64,000 bases of DNA from Mycolicibacterium holsaticum DSM 44478 = JCM 12374 (GTDB taxonomy: Bacteria > Actinomycetota > Actinomycetes > Mycobacteriales > Mycobacteriaceae): NCBI RefSeq assembly GCF_019645835.1, contig NZ_CP080998.1, positions 744,001 to 808,000 of the forward strand, written 5' to 3'. Position numbers and translations under genes: made by a program. Below the pieces are notes generated by a model. The model had not been told where the DNA came from. It saw nothing but the letters and a program-made list of their open reading frames with translations, and did no database searches. Position 1 is the stretch's first letter. The number at the start of each line of letters is the position of its first letter. Below, piece by piece: positions 46,222 through 56,154 of this stretch.

Positions 46222-46572
46222 ATGGTAATCAACGTGGAGATGATCACGCTGGACTGCGAGGATCCTGATCGGCTGGCCCGGTGGTGGGCGCAGGCGGTGG
46301 ACGGTGAAGTAACCGCTTTTGCGCCAGGCGAATTCGTCACGGTCACCCGTGCAGGTGCGCCGACGTTGGGTTTTCAGCGGGTGCCCGATCCGACGCCGGG
46401 CAAGAACAAGATGCACATCGACTTCACCGCCGCCGACGTGGAGGCCGAAGTGACGCGATTGGTGGAGTTGGGTGCGCGCGAGACCGGCAGGCACAGCTTC
46501 GGTGCGGACTTCAGCTGGGTGGTGCTCGCCGATCCTGCGGGCAACGCGTTCTGTGTCGGTGCGCCGGGCTGA
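46222..46572 (+). CDS. VOC (glyoxalase-like) family protein (Rv0801-like)
   Basis: 116-residue single-domain vicinal-oxygen-chelate protein with beta-alpha-beta-beta-beta halves: VEMITLDCEDPDRLARWW, KMHIDFTAADVEAEV and the closing VLADPAGNAFCVG. Metal use cannot be judged. TAGGGT ends seven bases before ATG 46222, suggesting a leaderless transcript. Confidence 0.9.
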   Translation: MVINVEMITLDCEDPDRLARWWAQAVDGEVTAFAPGEFVTVTRAGAPTLGFQRVPDPTPGKNKMHIDFTAADVEAEVTRLVELGARETGRHSFGADFSWVVLADPAGNAFCVGAPG

Positions 46573-46637
46573 CCTCGCTCAGCCCGGCCGGCGGCCCTGG
46601 GAACCCGTGTCGGGCGGAGGTGGGTGGCGACCCAAAC

Positions 46638-46649
46638 TAGACTGTCGGT
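46638..46649 (+). promoter_or_regulatory. purL leaderless promoter element
   Basis: TAGACT at 46638-46643 ends six bases before GTG 46650. Confidence 0.55.
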
Positions 46650-48944
46650 GTGACGTCCGGGCTCTCTTCTGAGGTCGACACTGTCGACCACGCCGCCGCC
46701 ACCCCAGAACACCCGCAGCCGTTTCGCGAACTCGGTCTCAAGGACGATGAATACCAGCGGATCCGGGAAATCTTGGGTCGCAGGCCGACCGACGCCGAAC
46801 TGGCGATGTATTCGGTGATGTGGAGTGAACACTGCTCCTATAAGTCCTCGAAGGTGCATCTGCGCTACTTCGGCGAGACCACCACCGAGGAGATGCGCAC
46901 AGCGATGCTGGCCGGCATCGGTGAGAACGCGGGCGTGGTGGACATCGGCGACGGCTGGGCGGCCACGTTCAAGGTCGAGTCGCACAACCACCCGTCCTAC
47001 ATCGAGCCGTACCAGGGCGCCGCGACCGGCGTCGGCGGCATCGTGCGCGACATCATGGCGATGGGTGCACGGCCGGTGGCGGTGATGGACCAGCTGCGGT
47101 TCGGCGCCGCCGACGCGCCCGACACCCGCCGGGTGCTCGACGGTGTGGTGCGTGGCATCGGCGGCTACGGAAATTCACTGGGCCTGCCCAACATCGGCGG
47201 CGAGACGGTGTTCGACGCCTCCTATGCCGGTAACCCGTTGGTGAACGCGCTGTGCGTCGGGGTGCTGCGCAAGGAAGACCTGCACCTGGCGTTCGCTTCG
47301 GGCACCGGCAACAAGATCATCCTGTTCGGCGCGCGCACCGGCCTCGACGGGATCGGCGGCGTGTCGGTGCTGGCCTCCGAGACGTTCGGCGGCGACGAGA
47401 CCGGTCCCGGGCGCAAGAAGCTGCCCAGCGTGCAGGTCGGCGACCCGTTCATGGAGAAGGTGCTCATCGAGTGCTGCCTTGAGCTGTACGCCAACGATCT
47501 GGTGGTCGGCATCCAGGACCTCGGCGGTGCCGGGTTGTCCTGCGCCACTTCGGAACTCGCGTCAGCGGGTGACGGCGGGATGACGATCGAGCTGGACAGG
47601 GTGCCACTGCGCGCGGCGAACATGACGCCGGCCGAGATTCTGTCCAGCGAGTCGCAGGAACGCATGTGCGCGGTCGTCGCGCCGGAGAACGTGGAGAAGT
47701 TCCTCGAGGTCTGCCGCAAGTGGGAGGTGCTGGCCACCGTCATCGGCGAGGTGACCGACGGGGACCGGCTCAAGATCAGCTGGCACGGCCACACCGTCGT
47801 CGACGTGCCACCGCGCACGGTCGCGCACCAGGGTCCGGTCTACGAACGCCCGGTGGAGCGTCCCGGCACCCAGGACGCGTTGAACGCCGATTCGTCGGCG
47901 AAGCTGCCGCGGCCGTCCACCGGTGCCGAGCTGAAGGCGACGTTGCTTACGCTGCTGGGCAGCCCGCACCTGTGCAGCCGCGCGTTCATCACCGAACAGT
48001 ACGACCGCTACGTGCGCGGCAACACCGTGCTCGCCGAGAACGCCGACGGCGGTGTGCTGCGCGTCGACGAGACGACCGGCCGCGGCATCGCGGTGTCCAC
48101 CGACGCGTCGGGCCGCTACACCGCGCTGGACCCCTACACCGGCGCCCAACTGGCACTGGCCGAGGCGTACCGCAACGTCGCCGTCACCGGCGCCACCCCG
48201 GTCGCGGTGACCAACTGCCTCAACTTCGGATCGCCCGAGGACCCCGGGGTGATGTGGCAGTTCAGCGAGGCGGTCCGCGGGCTGGCCGACGGCTGTGTGA
48301 CGCTTGGCATTCCGGTCACCGGAGGCAACGTCAGCTTCTACAACCAGACCGGCTCCACCCCGATCCTGCCGACCCCCGTCGTCGGCGTGCTCGGCGTCAT
48401 CGACGATGTCAAGCGCCGGATCCCGACCGGATTCGGCACGGAGCCGGGGGAGACCCTGATCCTGCTCGGTGACACCCACGACGAGTTCGACGGATCGGTC
48501 TGGGCTCAAGTCACGGCCGACCACCTCGGCGGGCTGCCGCCGAAGGTCGACCTGGAACGCGAAAAGCTGCTGGCCGACGTGCTCACCGCCGCCTCGCGCG
48601 ACGGGCTGGTGTCGGCGGCCCATGACCTGTCCGAAGGCGGGCTGATCCAGGCCGTGGTCGAGTCGGCGCTGGCGGGGGAAACCGGTTGCCGCATCGTGCT
48701 TCCCGAAGACGCGGATGGATTCGTCACGCTGTTCTCCGAATCGGCGGGACGGGTGCTCGTCGCGGTGCCGCGCACCGAGGAGAGCCGGTTCCGGGCCATG
48801 TGCGAGGCCCGCGGGTTGCCCGCCACCCGCATCGGGGTCGTCGACCAGGGCAGCCAAGCCGTGGAGGTGCAGGGCCTGTTCACGGTCAGTCTGGAGGACC
48901 TGCGGAGCACGTCGGAGGGCGTGCTACCCGGGTTGTTCGGGTGA
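46650..48944 (+). CDS. purL: FGAM synthase large subunit PurL
   Basis: ATP-dependent amidation of FGAR to FGAM, small-type PurL of 764 residues working with PurS and PurQ. Landmarks: [48 protein letters not shown] and in the second half [12 protein letters not shown] and [13 protein letters not shown] 46650. The TGA overlaps the following hydrolase gene's GTG (GTGA). Confidence 0.98.
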   Translation: MTSGLSSEVDTVDHAAATPEHPQPFRELGLKDDEYQRIREILGRRPTDAELAMYSVMWSEHCSYKSSKVHLRYFGETTTEEMRTAMLAGIGENAGVVDIGDGWAATFKVESHNHPSYIEPYQGAATGVGGIVRDIMAMGARPVAVMDQLRFGAADAPDTRRVLDGVVRGIGGYGNSLGLPNIGGETVFDASYAGNPLVNALCVGVLRKEDLHLAFASGTGNKIILFGARTGLDGIGGVSVLASETFGGDETGPGRKKLPSVQVGDPFMEKVLIECCLELYANDLVVGIQDLGGAGLSCATSELASAGDGGMTIELDRVPLRAANMTPAEILSSESQERMCAVVAPENVEKFLEVCRKWEVLATVIGEVTDGDRLKISWHGHTVVDVPPRTVAHQGPVYERPVERPGTQDALNADSSAKLPRPSTGAELKATLLTLLGSPHLCSRAFITEQYDRYVRGNTVLAENADGGVLRVDETTGRGIAVSTDASGRYTALDPYTGAQLALAEAYRNVAVTGATPVAVTNCLNFGSPEDPGVMWQFSEAVRGLADGCVTLGIPVTGGNVSFYNQTGSTPILPTPVVGVLGVIDDVKRRIPTGFGTEPGETLILLGDTHDEFDGSVWAQVTADHLGGLPPKVDLEREKLLADVLTAASRDGLVSAAHDLSEGGLIQAVVESALAGETGCRIVLPEDADGFVTLFSESAGRVLVAVPRTEESRFRAMCEARGLPATRIGVVDQGSQAVEVQGLFTVSLEDLRSTSEGVLPGLFG

Positions 48945-50671
48945 ATCAGCGCACCGACGACGAACGACATCCGGTATACGTCTGGGCTTGGCACCTGGTT
49001 CGCCTCGACTTCGTCGGGATCGCCTTCGGCGCGCTGTTCTTCTGCCTGTCGCTGACCCCGTCGTTGCTGCCACGCGACTGGCTTTTCCAGGGCGGGATCG
49101 GCGGTCTGAACGCCGCGATCGGCTACGGCATCGGCGTGTTCACCGGAAGTATGCTGCACCGCTTCGTATTACGGCGCCTACGGTGGTGGCCGCCGCCCAA
49201 GCGGGTGCTGTGGGTGCTCAAGACCGTCGTCGTCGTCGGCTCGATCGCGGCCTGCCTGCTGATGCTGATCCCCGCGGCGGCCTGGCAGCGCCAGATATCG
49301 GCGGTGATGGGTATCGAAGGACCCGAGACACCGGCCTACCTGCGCACGCTGACGGTCGCCGTCCTCGTCGGCGCGTTATGCGTGTCGGTGTCTCGGCTGC
49401 TGCTCGACGTGATCAAGACCATGGCGCGGTTCTTCATCCGGCGCTGGCGCCTCAACGACGAAGTGGCGCTGTTCATCGGGACGGCCATCGTCGTCGTGCT
49501 GGTCATCCTGCTGGTCAACGGCGTGCTCATCCGCGGTTTTCTGGCCGGGGCCAACCGGGTGTTCCAGCCGCAGAACACCACCACCAGAGAAGGCGTCACC
49601 CAGCCGATGGATCCCGAAAGATCCGGCAGCCCAGCATCTTTCGCCGCGTGGGACACGTTGGGGTATCAGGGCAGGAACTTCGTCGGCACCGGGCCCGACG
49701 CCGATGAGTTGACGCGGCTCAACGGCGCACCGGCCAAAGTGCCCATCCGGGTGTACGTCGGCCTGCAGACCGCCGACACCGACGAGCAGCGGATGGCCGT
49801 GCTGCTCAGCGAACTCGAGCGCACCGGCGCCTTCGACCGCAAGATGCTGGTGATCATCCCGACCACCGGCACCGGATGGGTCAACCCGATCGCCGCGCGC
49901 GCGGTGGAGATGATGTACAACGGCGACACGGCGTTGGTCGCATCGCAGTATTCGTTTCTGCCGAGCTGGATTTCGTTTGTCGGCGACCAACAGAAGTCGA
50001 TGCAATCCGGGCGGCTGATGATCGACGCCGTGCAGAAGCGGTGGGCGCAGCTGCCGCCGGACCGGCGGCCCAAGCTCATGCTGTACGGGGAGAGCCTCGG
50101 CTCGATGGCGGGCCAGGGCGCGTTCGACTGGCTGCCCGACATCTCCCGGATGGGTTTCTCGTCGGTGCTGTGGGTGGGCCCGCCGAACGCCAGCCCGCTG
50201 TGGCGGGCGCTCATCGATCGGCGCGACCCCGGCACACCCGAGGTTCAACCGCGCTACGACAACGGCCGCACGGTGCGCTTCTCCCAGGGCACCGACACCG
50301 CCCAGATCGCCGCCGTCACCCAGCAACCGTGGCAGGGCACCCGGGTGCTGTTCCTGCAGCACCCCTCCGATCCGATCGTGTGGTGGTCCCAAGACCTGCT
50401 GTTCACCCGGCCGGACTGGCTCAAGGAGCCGCCGGGCATCGACCGCACCGCGGTCATGCGCTGGTACCCGATCGTGACGTTTTGGCAGGTCGCCGCGGAC
50501 ATGACCAACGCCAGCTCCGTGCCGGACGGGCACGGCCACAATTACGGCGAGTACATCCTCGACGGCTGGGCGGCCGTCGCGCCGCCGCAGGGCTGGACCT
50601 CCGAGGACACCGAACGCATGCGCGTCGCGCTGCACAAGGTCACCGCGGCCGCCGAAGATACCTCGAAGTGA
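48941..50671 (+). CDS. Membrane alpha/beta-hydrolase family protein
   Basis: 576 residues. The N-terminal 200 contain four to five hydrophobic helices ([43 protein letters not shown]). The C-terminal 330 form an alpha/beta-hydrolase domain with nucleophile Ser in [10 protein letters not shown], as in the Abhydrolase_9 family (Rv1069c type). Domain order is typical. Substrate unknown, possibly envelope lipid. GTG 48941 overlaps purL by four bases; its TGA overlaps the next ATG by one. Confidence 0.9.
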   Translation: MNQRTDDERHPVYVWAWHLVRLDFVGIAFGALFFCLSLTPSLLPRDWLFQGGIGGLNAAIGYGIGVFTGSMLHRFVLRRLRWWPPPKRVLWVLKTVVVVGSIAACLLMLIPAAAWQRQISAVMGIEGPETPAYLRTLTVAVLVGALCVSVSRLLLDVIKTMARFFIRRWRLNDEVALFIGTAIVVVLVILLVNGVLIRGFLAGANRVFQPQNTTTREGVTQPMDPERSGSPASFAAWDTLGYQGRNFVGTGPDADELTRLNGAPAKVPIRVYVGLQTADTDEQRMAVLLSELERTGAFDRKMLVIIPTTGTGWVNPIAARAVEMMYNGDTALVASQYSFLPSWISFVGDQQKSMQSGRLMIDAVQKRWAQLPPDRRPKLMLYGESLGSMAGQGAFDWLPDISRMGFSSVLWVGPPNASPLWRALIDRRDPGTPEVQPRYDNGRTVRFSQGTDTAQIAAVTQQPWQGTRVLFLQHPSDPIVWWSQDLLFTRPDWLKEPPGIDRTAVMRWYPIVTFWQVAADMTNASSVPDGHGHNYGEYILDGWAAVAPPQGWTSEDTERMRVALHKVTAAAEDTSK

Positions 50672-51297
50672 TGAACCGTAAACGCGCAGCAGCACTCGGT
50701 TTGGCCGCCGGGCTGGTCGGATGGAGTCTGGTGCTGCCCCGGTTCCCGTCGCGCTGGAATCCCGTCCCGCACGCGTTCGTCGCGACCACGCTCGCCGCGC
50801 TCACCCGGCCCGAGCTGGGGCTGCGCCCGCCGCAGGTGTGGTCGGGTCTTCGGGTCGGCGCGGCGACGGCCGCGTCGGTGGCGGCCGGCGTCGCCGCGGG
50901 CACCGCGCTGCCGAGGACGCGAAAGGAGCTCAACGGCCGTGCGCTGCCCGCAGGGGTGCGGCGCTGGCTGCTGCTCGGGATTCCGCTGGGCACGGTGTGG
51001 TCGGAGGAGGCGGCGTACCGGGGTGTACTCGGCACCGTCGCGGCCGACGCGTTCGGGCCTACAGGTGGCAGGCTGCTGCAGTCGGCGGCGTTCGGGCTGT
51101 CCCATGTCGCCGACGCGCGCGGTACCGGCACACCCGTGGTGCCCACGGTGTTGGCGACCGGCGCGGCGGGCTGGCTGTTCGGGTGGCTGCGCGATCGCAC
51201 GGGCAGCTTGCTGGCGCCGATGCTGGTGCACCTGGCCGTCAACGAATCCGGCGCCGTCGCCGCCTTGTCGGTACAACGTTCGGCGCAGCGCGGCTGA
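50671..51297 (+). CDS. CPBP family intramembrane metalloprotease (Rv0804-like)
   Basis: 208-residue membrane protein with CAAX-protease/bacteriocin-processing (Abi) motifs: EEAAYRG, a later His in AFGLSH and the third motif HLAVN. Four to five helices. Such proteases cleave within the membrane; the target is unknown. ATG 50671 overlaps the upstream stop (TGATG), making a purL-hydrolase-protease coupled unit. Confidence 0.9.
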   Translation: MNRKRAAALGLAAGLVGWSLVLPRFPSRWNPVPHAFVATTLAALTRPELGLRPPQVWSGLRVGAATAASVAAGVAAGTALPRTRKELNGRALPAGVRRWLLLGIPLGTVWSEEAAYRGVLGTVAADAFGPTGGRLLQSAAFGLSHVADARGTGTPVVPTVLATGAAGWLFGWLRDRTGSLLAPMLVHLAVNESGAVAALSVQRSAQRG

Positions 51298-51394
51298 AAC
51301 TTCCCTTCGACGGTGCGGTTTCATCCGCGACACGCCGCAGCGCGGGTATGAAGACGCACACTCGTCACCGGTGCGGTGGTGCGGGCCGGCTGTG

Positions 51395-52600
51395 TCAGGG
51401 GTTGATGGTGAACTCGCCGACCTGCCGGCCCCACACGTAGTCGATGTACATCGGCTGGCCGAGCTCGAGGTGGTTGTAGGGCGCGATGCTGGCGCCGGTG
51501 TCCATCACGAGGTAGGGCGCAGGCCACAGCTCGCGGGTGATCTTCTGCCAGCAGCCCGGCCGGCCTTCGGGTCCGCCGCGTGCGTTCACCCGCGGCAGGT
51601 TGTCGGGATAGATGTAGGGGTTGGCGCCACCGGCGATGGTGCCCGATGACGTGGCCAGCGAATAGCCGTTGCCACCAAGGGTTCTCGACACCACCGTTTC
51701 CATCTCGTTGAACGTTCGGATGGTGCACAAGAGCATGCCGCGGTAGTCGTCGAGCAGCTTGGTGGTCGGCACCAGGTCGGCGGCGCCGCGCTGGAAGTAG
51801 GGCGCGCTGCGCTCGAAGGTGTCCGCGCCGACGTCGCCGAAGCCCAGCGCCGCCATCAGCGCGGCGTCCAACTCGGCGCGGTGGTCGTTGAACGTGGCCG
51901 CGGACGTGGCCGCGTGATCCAGCCCGTCGAACAGGTCCGGCGCCGCGTCGGCGTACACCTCGCCCAGATCGGCCAGCAAGCGGGTGTCGTCGCGGATGCG
52001 CGGCATCCGGTCGTTGAGGTCGGTCAGGATGTGGTCGCCGTCGATGAGCGATTCGCCGAACCGGGTACCCAGGCCGGTCAACGCCTCGGCCGCCGCGGCC
52101 AGCGTCTGGTTCAGCTTCACCGGGTCGACCTGCTGCGAGATCTCCAGCACGGTTTCGAACAGCGTGTTGAACTCGGTCGTCACCGCCGCCGCGGTGATTA
52201 CGCCGTGGTTCGAAATCCGTTCGGGGGACGGATTTTCCGGTGCGGCCAAGGAGACGTACTTGTTACCGAACACCGTCGTCGCGCGGATCTCGGCGTGCAC
52301 GTTGACCGGGATCAGTTCCAGGTAGCGCGGATCGACGTCGAGCGCGAGGCCGGCCTTCGACGTGCCGTGCTCGTCGACGATGCCGATGCGGCCGACCCGG
52401 CCGATCTCGACGCCGTTGTACGTCACCTTTGCGCCTCGTTCGACCACAAGGCCGGCCCGGTCCGACAGCACCGTCAACGAGGCCTTCGGCGCCAAGTCGC
52501 CGCGGAACTGCAGGTAGATGAGGCTTGCCGCGATCGCGGCGACGATCAGCAGGACCGCGCCGCCCACCTTGTACGGCGGGTGGTGGCGGTCGAAAGCCAT
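51395..52600 (-). CDS. Orphan MCE family protein, MceA-like
   Basis: 401-residue envelope protein: an N-terminal signal-anchor helix (GGAVLLIVAAIAASLIYL), an MlaD/MCE domain (about 35-115, SDRAGLVVERGAKVTYNGVEIGRV region) and a helical region. The C-terminus carries GCWQKITRELWPAPYLVMD and YVWGRQVGEFTINP, typical of the MceA subunit. Mce complexes import lipids and normally come as yrbEAB-mceA-F operons; none of those partners is present nearby. TAGATT ends six bases before ATG 52600 (leaderless pattern). Possibly an alternative subunit for another Mce complex. Confidence 0.9.
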   Translation of the reverse strand: MAFDRHHPPYKVGGAVLLIVAAIAASLIYLQFRGDLAPKASLTVLSDRAGLVVERGAKVTYNGVEIGRVGRIGIVDEHGTSKAGLALDVDPRYLELIPVNVHAEIRATTVFGNKYVSLAAPENPSPERISNHGVITAAAVTTEFNTLFETVLEISQQVDPVKLNQTLAAAAEALTGLGTRFGESLIDGDHILTDLNDRMPRIRDDTRLLADLGEVYADAAPDLFDGLDHAATSAATFNDHRAELDAALMAALGFGDVGADTFERSAPYFQRGAADLVPTTKLLDDYRGMLLCTIRTFNEMETVVSRTLGGNGYSLATSSGTIAGGANPYIYPDNLPRVNARGGPEGRPGCWQKITRELWPAPYLVMDTGASIAPYNHLELGQPMYIDYVWGRQVGEFTINP

Positions 52601-52616
52601 TTTGAGAATCTAGGGT

Positions 52617-53018
52617 ATGACCGGGCGCCGTGGTACCGATCCTGAGAAGACGCGTGTCGTCGTCGCGGCGCTCGCAGAATGGCTGCGCGACGAGGCTCGC
52701 CCGGCGCCGACACGCGCCGAACTGTCCGAAGCGGTGCGGCTGACCGCGCGCACGCTCGCCGCGACGGCGCCCGGCTCCAGCGTCGAGGTCCGCGTGCCGC
52801 CGTTCGTTGCCGTGCAATGCATTCCAGGCCCCGCGCACCGACGTGGCAACCCGCCCAACGTGGTGGAAACCGATCCGCGCACCTGGCTGCTGCTGGCCAC
52901 CGGACTGCTCACCGTGGCCGACGCCGCCGCGAGCGGGGCGCTGCGGCTGTCGGGGGCCAGGGCCGGCGAGATCGCGCAGTGGCTACCGGTAGTGACGCCG
53001 GATCGCCCGCAGGGTTAG
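52617..53018 (+). CDS. Sterol carrier family protein (Rv0807-like)
   Basis: 133 residues of the bacterial SCP-like family seen upstream of purF in mycobacteria. SVEVRVPPFVAVQC, then NVVETDPRTWLLLATG, and ASGALRLSGARAGEIAQWLP are the conserved pieces. A hydrophobic ligand pocket is expected from the fold; role unknown. ATG 52617 is 16 bases from the divergent mce-like ATG. Confidence 0.88.
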   Translation: MTGRRGTDPEKTRVVVAALAEWLRDEARPAPTRAELSEAVRLTARTLAATAPGSSVEVRVPPFVAVQCIPGPAHRRGNPPNVVETDPRTWLLLATGLLTVADAAASGALRLSGARAGEIAQWLPVVTPDRPQG

Positions 53019-53069
53019 GTGTGTCCGGTGACACTCGGCGGCGATGGCGGATTTGGCCGCAGTAGCCCG

Positions 53070-53112
53070 TAAGCTGGAGGCGTCACCCCCGCCCCCATGG
53101 AGCAGCCCTATC
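53070..53112 (+). promoter_or_regulatory. purF promoter -10 and leader
   Basis: TAAGCT at 53070-53075 would start transcription near 53082. GGAG at 53099-53102 lies ten bases before GTG 53113. If this is the promoter, an upstream in-frame ATG at 53044 cannot be the start. Confidence 0.45.
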
Positions 53113-54630
53113 GTGACCGGCCCCGAACCCGAGCCCAGAGAAGAATGCGGCGTATTCGGTGTCTGGGCGCCCGGTGAAGAAGTCGCCAAACTCACCTATT
53201 ACGGCCTCTATGCCCTACAGCACCGCGGGCAGGAAGCCGCGGGCATCGCCGTCGCCGACGGTTCGCAGGTGCTGGTGTTCAAGGATCTCGGGCTGGTCAG
53301 CCAGGTTTTCGACGAGCAGACGCTGGCCGCCATGGAGGGCCACGTCGCGATCGGGCACTGCCGGTATTCGACCACCGGGTCCACAACTTGGGAAAACGCC
53401 CAGCCGGTGTTCCGCAACACCTCGGCGGGCACCGGGGTCGCGCTCGGCCACAACGGCAACCTGGTCAACGCCACCGAACTGGCCGGCCGGGCACGTGAGG
53501 CCGGGCTGTTGGACACCCGCGGCGCACCCGCAGCCACCACCGACTCCGACATTCTCGGTGCGCTGCTGGCCCACGGCGCCGCCGACGCGACGCTGGAGCA
53601 GGCCGCGCTCGAGCTGCTGCCGACCGTACGCGGCGCGTTCTGCCTGACCTTCCTCGACGAGAACACGCTTTACGCGGCCCGCGACCCGTACGGGGTGCGG
53701 CCGCTGGTGCTGGGCCGGCTGGACCGCGGCTGGGTGGTGGCCTCCGAGACCGCGGCCCTCGACATCGTGGGCGCCTCGTTCGTCCGCGACATCGAACCCG
53801 GTGAGCTGCTGGCCATCGACGCCGACGGGGTGCGCTCCACCCGCTTCGCCAACCCCGAACCCAAGGGCTGCGTATTCGAATACGTCTACCTGGCCCGACC
53901 GGACAGCACGCTGGTCGGCCGCTCGGTGCACAAGACGAGGGTCGACATCGGCCGCGCGTTGGCCCGCGAGCACCCCGTCGAGGCCGATCTGGTCATCGGC
54001 GTTCCGGAGTCAGGCACCCCGGCGGCGGTCGGCTACGCACAGGAGTCCGGCATCCCGTTCGGGCAGGGGCTGACCAAGAACGCTTACGTCGGGCGCACGT
54101 TCATCCAGCCGTCGCAGACCATCCGCCAGCTGGGCATCCGGCTCAAACTGAACCCGCTGAAGGAAGTGATCCGCGGTAAGCGGCTGGTCGTCGTCGACGA
54201 CTCGATCGTGCGCGGCAACACCCAGCGGGCGCTGGTCCGGATGTTGCGCGAGGCCGGCGCCGTCGAGGTGCACGTGCGCATCGCGTCGCCGCCGGTGCGG
54301 TGGCCGTGCTTCTACGGCATCGACTTCGCCACCCCGGCCGAGCTGATCGCCAACGCTGTCGAATCCGAAGGCGAGATGCTCGAGGCGGTGCGGCACGCCA
54401 TCGGCGCCGACTCGCTGGGCTACGTCAGCCAGCACGGCATGATCGCGGCCACCGAACAACCCGCCTCGCGGCTGTGCAGCGCCTGCTTCGACGGCAACTA
54501 TCCGATCGAGCTTCCCGGCGAGACGGCGCTGGGCAAGAACGTCATTGAGCACATGCTGGCCACCGCGGCGCGCACCGGCATCCCGGTGCAGGCCGACAAC
54601 GACAACGCCTCGGCGCTGCGCAGGCCCTAA
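53113..54630 (+). CDS. purF: Amidophosphoribosyltransferase PurF
   Basis: First committed purine step: transfers glutamine nitrogen to PRPP. 505 residues from GTG 53113. A short propeptide (TGPEPEPREE) precedes the nucleophile Cys of CGVFGVW, which is exposed by self-cleavage. LYALQHRGQEAAG, GHCRYSTTG and GHNGNLVN build the glutaminase site. LVVVDDSIVRGNT is the PRPP loop. Paired Cys in SRLCSACFDG may bind an iron-sulfur cluster. ATG 53044 would give 528 residues. Confidence 0.97.
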   Translation: MTGPEPEPREECGVFGVWAPGEEVAKLTYYGLYALQHRGQEAAGIAVADGSQVLVFKDLGLVSQVFDEQTLAAMEGHVAIGHCRYSTTGSTTWENAQPVFRNTSAGTGVALGHNGNLVNATELAGRAREAGLLDTRGAPAATTDSDILGALLAHGAADATLEQAALELLPTVRGAFCLTFLDENTLYAARDPYGVRPLVLGRLDRGWVVASETAALDIVGASFVRDIEPGELLAIDADGVRSTRFANPEPKGCVFEYVYLARPDSTLVGRSVHKTRVDIGRALAREHPVEADLVIGVPESGTPAAVGYAQESGIPFGQGLTKNAYVGRTFIQPSQTIRQLGIRLKLNPLKEVIRGKRLVVVDDSIVRGNTQRALVRMLREAGAVEVHVRIASPPVRWPCFYGIDFATPAELIANAVESEGEMLEAVRHAIGADSLGYVSQHGMIAATEQPASRLCSACFDGNYPIELPGETALGKNVIEHMLATAARTGIPVQADNDNASALRRP

Positions 54631-55589
54631 CGCCCGACGTGCGCCCAGCGCGGATCGGTCGGTAACGGTCCGCGCTGCAACGCGTTTGCCACCGCGTCGC
54701 GGTATCCGGTCAGCCCGCCGCGCGGCGGCGCGATGACGCTGTCGACGTCGTGGTCGTCCATCACCGCGTCGCATTCCAGCGATTCGATCAACGGACGCGC
54801 CAGACCCGGCGGCATCGGCGTGACCAGCCCGACCCACAGGCTGGCGATCGTCGGGGTCAGAAACGGCAGGGCGACGATGAACCGCCGTCGCAGACCCGCC
54901 ACCTCGGCGTAGCCCTGGATCGCGTCGCCGTACTCGAGCACGTCGGGTCCGCCGATATCCCAGGCCCGCGATTCCGGCACGGCAGCGGTGGCCGCCTCGG
55001 TCAGGTAGTGCAGCACGTCGTCGATGGCGATCGGCTGGATCTTGTTGTGCACCCACTTCGGTGTCGTCATCGCGGGCAGCCGGTGGGTGAGGTGTCGCAG
55101 CATCTCGAACGACGCCGAACCCGCCCCGACCACGATGCCGGCCTGCAGCACCACCGTCTCGATGCCCGACTCGAACAGAATGTCGCCGACCGCGACGCGC
55201 GAACGCAGATGGGGCGACAGCTCCGCGCCGTGCGGGTGCAGACCGCCCAGGTACACCAGCCGGCGTACACCGCTGTCGGCGGCCGCGGCCACCACGTTGC
55301 GCGCCGCGGCGGCTTCGGCGGCGACGAAGTCCGACGAGGTCCCCATCGAGTGCACCAGGTAGTACACGACGTCGACGCCGTCGAAGGCACTGCGCAGCGA
55401 CGCCGCGTCGCCGAGATCACCGCGCGCAATGTCCACCTGCTCACGCCAGGGCACGTCGGCGAGTTTGTCGGGGTTGCGCGCCAACGCCCGCACGCGATGT
55501 CCGCGCTCGAGCAACCGGGGGACCAACCGGCCACCGATGTAGCCGGTCGCCCCGGTCACCAGGGCGCGGACCTCGTCGTTGGCAGGCAC
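54627..55589 (-). CDS. NAD(P)-binding SDR-like/NmrA-type protein
   Basis: 320-residue atypical/extended SDR: Rossmann motif VTGATGYIGGRLVP at the N-terminus, ARGDLGDAASLRSAFDGVDVVYYLVHSMG, then VYLGGLHPHG. The classical Tyr-x-x-x-Lys is not evident, as in NmrA-like or complex I assembly SDRs. The last four bases overlap the 3' end of convergent purF. Not at this locus in M. tuberculosis. Start ATG 55589. Confidence 0.88.
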   Translation of the reverse strand: MPANDEVRALVTGATGYIGGRLVPRLLERGHRVRALARNPDKLADVPWREQVDIARGDLGDAASLRSAFDGVDVVYYLVHSMGTSSDFVAAEAAAARNVVAAAADSGVRRLVYLGGLHPHGAELSPHLRSRVAVGDILFESGIETVVLQAGIVVGAGSASFEMLRHLTHRLPAMTTPKWVHNKIQPIAIDDVLHYLTEAATAAVPESRAWDIGGPDVLEYGDAIQGYAEVAGLRRRFIVALPFLTPTIASLWVGLVTPMPPGLARPLIESLECDAVMDDHDVDSVIAPPRGGLTGYRDAVANALQRGPLPTDPRWAHVGR

Positions 55590-55614
55590 TCCGGCTCTAT
55601 GGCCGTTTTAGGCC

Positions 55615-56046
55615 TCAGGCAAACCCGCAACCCGGATCCGGTACCTCCGACGCCAGCGGGGTGCCCTCGGGTTGGATGTAGACCACCACCATGACCAGCG
55701 GTTCCGGGCCGAGATTGCGTCCGATGTGAGCGTGCTCGGGTCCGCTGGCCTCGCTGATCGACGCGCCCGGCGGATAGCTCCCGTCGGCAGTGCAGTTCGC
55801 CGCGTCGTGGGTGAGCGTGCCCTGCCGGATCATCCCGAATACCTGCCCGTGGTGGTAATGCCATCCGGTGCTGCCGCCGGGGGCGATGGTGATCTCGCGG
55901 ATGACGTAGTCGACGCCGTCCTCGGTCGACTGGGACAGGGTCACCGCCTCGACGCCGACCGACGGGGTGGCCGTGGCAAGCGGAGCGGTACCGAACGTCA
56001 CGGTGAGCGCGAGCGCGGACGTCAGCGCCGGGCGAAATGCTGTCAT
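55615..56046 (-). CDS. Secreted cupin-domain protein
   Basis: 143 residues with a Sec signal peptide (ALTSALALTVTFGTAPLATA, cleavage near residue 22). The cupin core has GWHYHHGQVFGMI (two to three metal-binding His), a Cys in HDAANCTADG, and GPEHAHIGRN with another His pair. A second Cys (DPGCGFA) near the end may pair with the first. Enzyme activity unknown. ATG 56046. Confidence 0.87.
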   Translation of the reverse strand: MTAFRPALTSALALTVTFGTAPLATATPSVGVEAVTLSQSTEDGVDYVIREITIAPGGSTGWHYHHGQVFGMIRQGTLTHDAANCTADGSYPPGASISEASGPEHAHIGRNLGPEPLVMVVVYIQPEGTPLASEVPDPGCGFA

Positions 56047-56140
56047 GAACGAGCAGATTGTCACGGCCGACGACTTTTTCCCGCGCCGACGCGCCAGGAG
56101 CTATCTGCGAAGGCGGTTACCGCACCGAGCGCCGCGACGG

Positions 56141-56154
56141 TAGCCTTGCTCTCG
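56141..56154 (+). promoter_or_regulatory. purM leaderless promoter element
   Basis: TAGCCT at 56141-56146 ends eight bases before ATG 56155. Confidence 0.55.
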
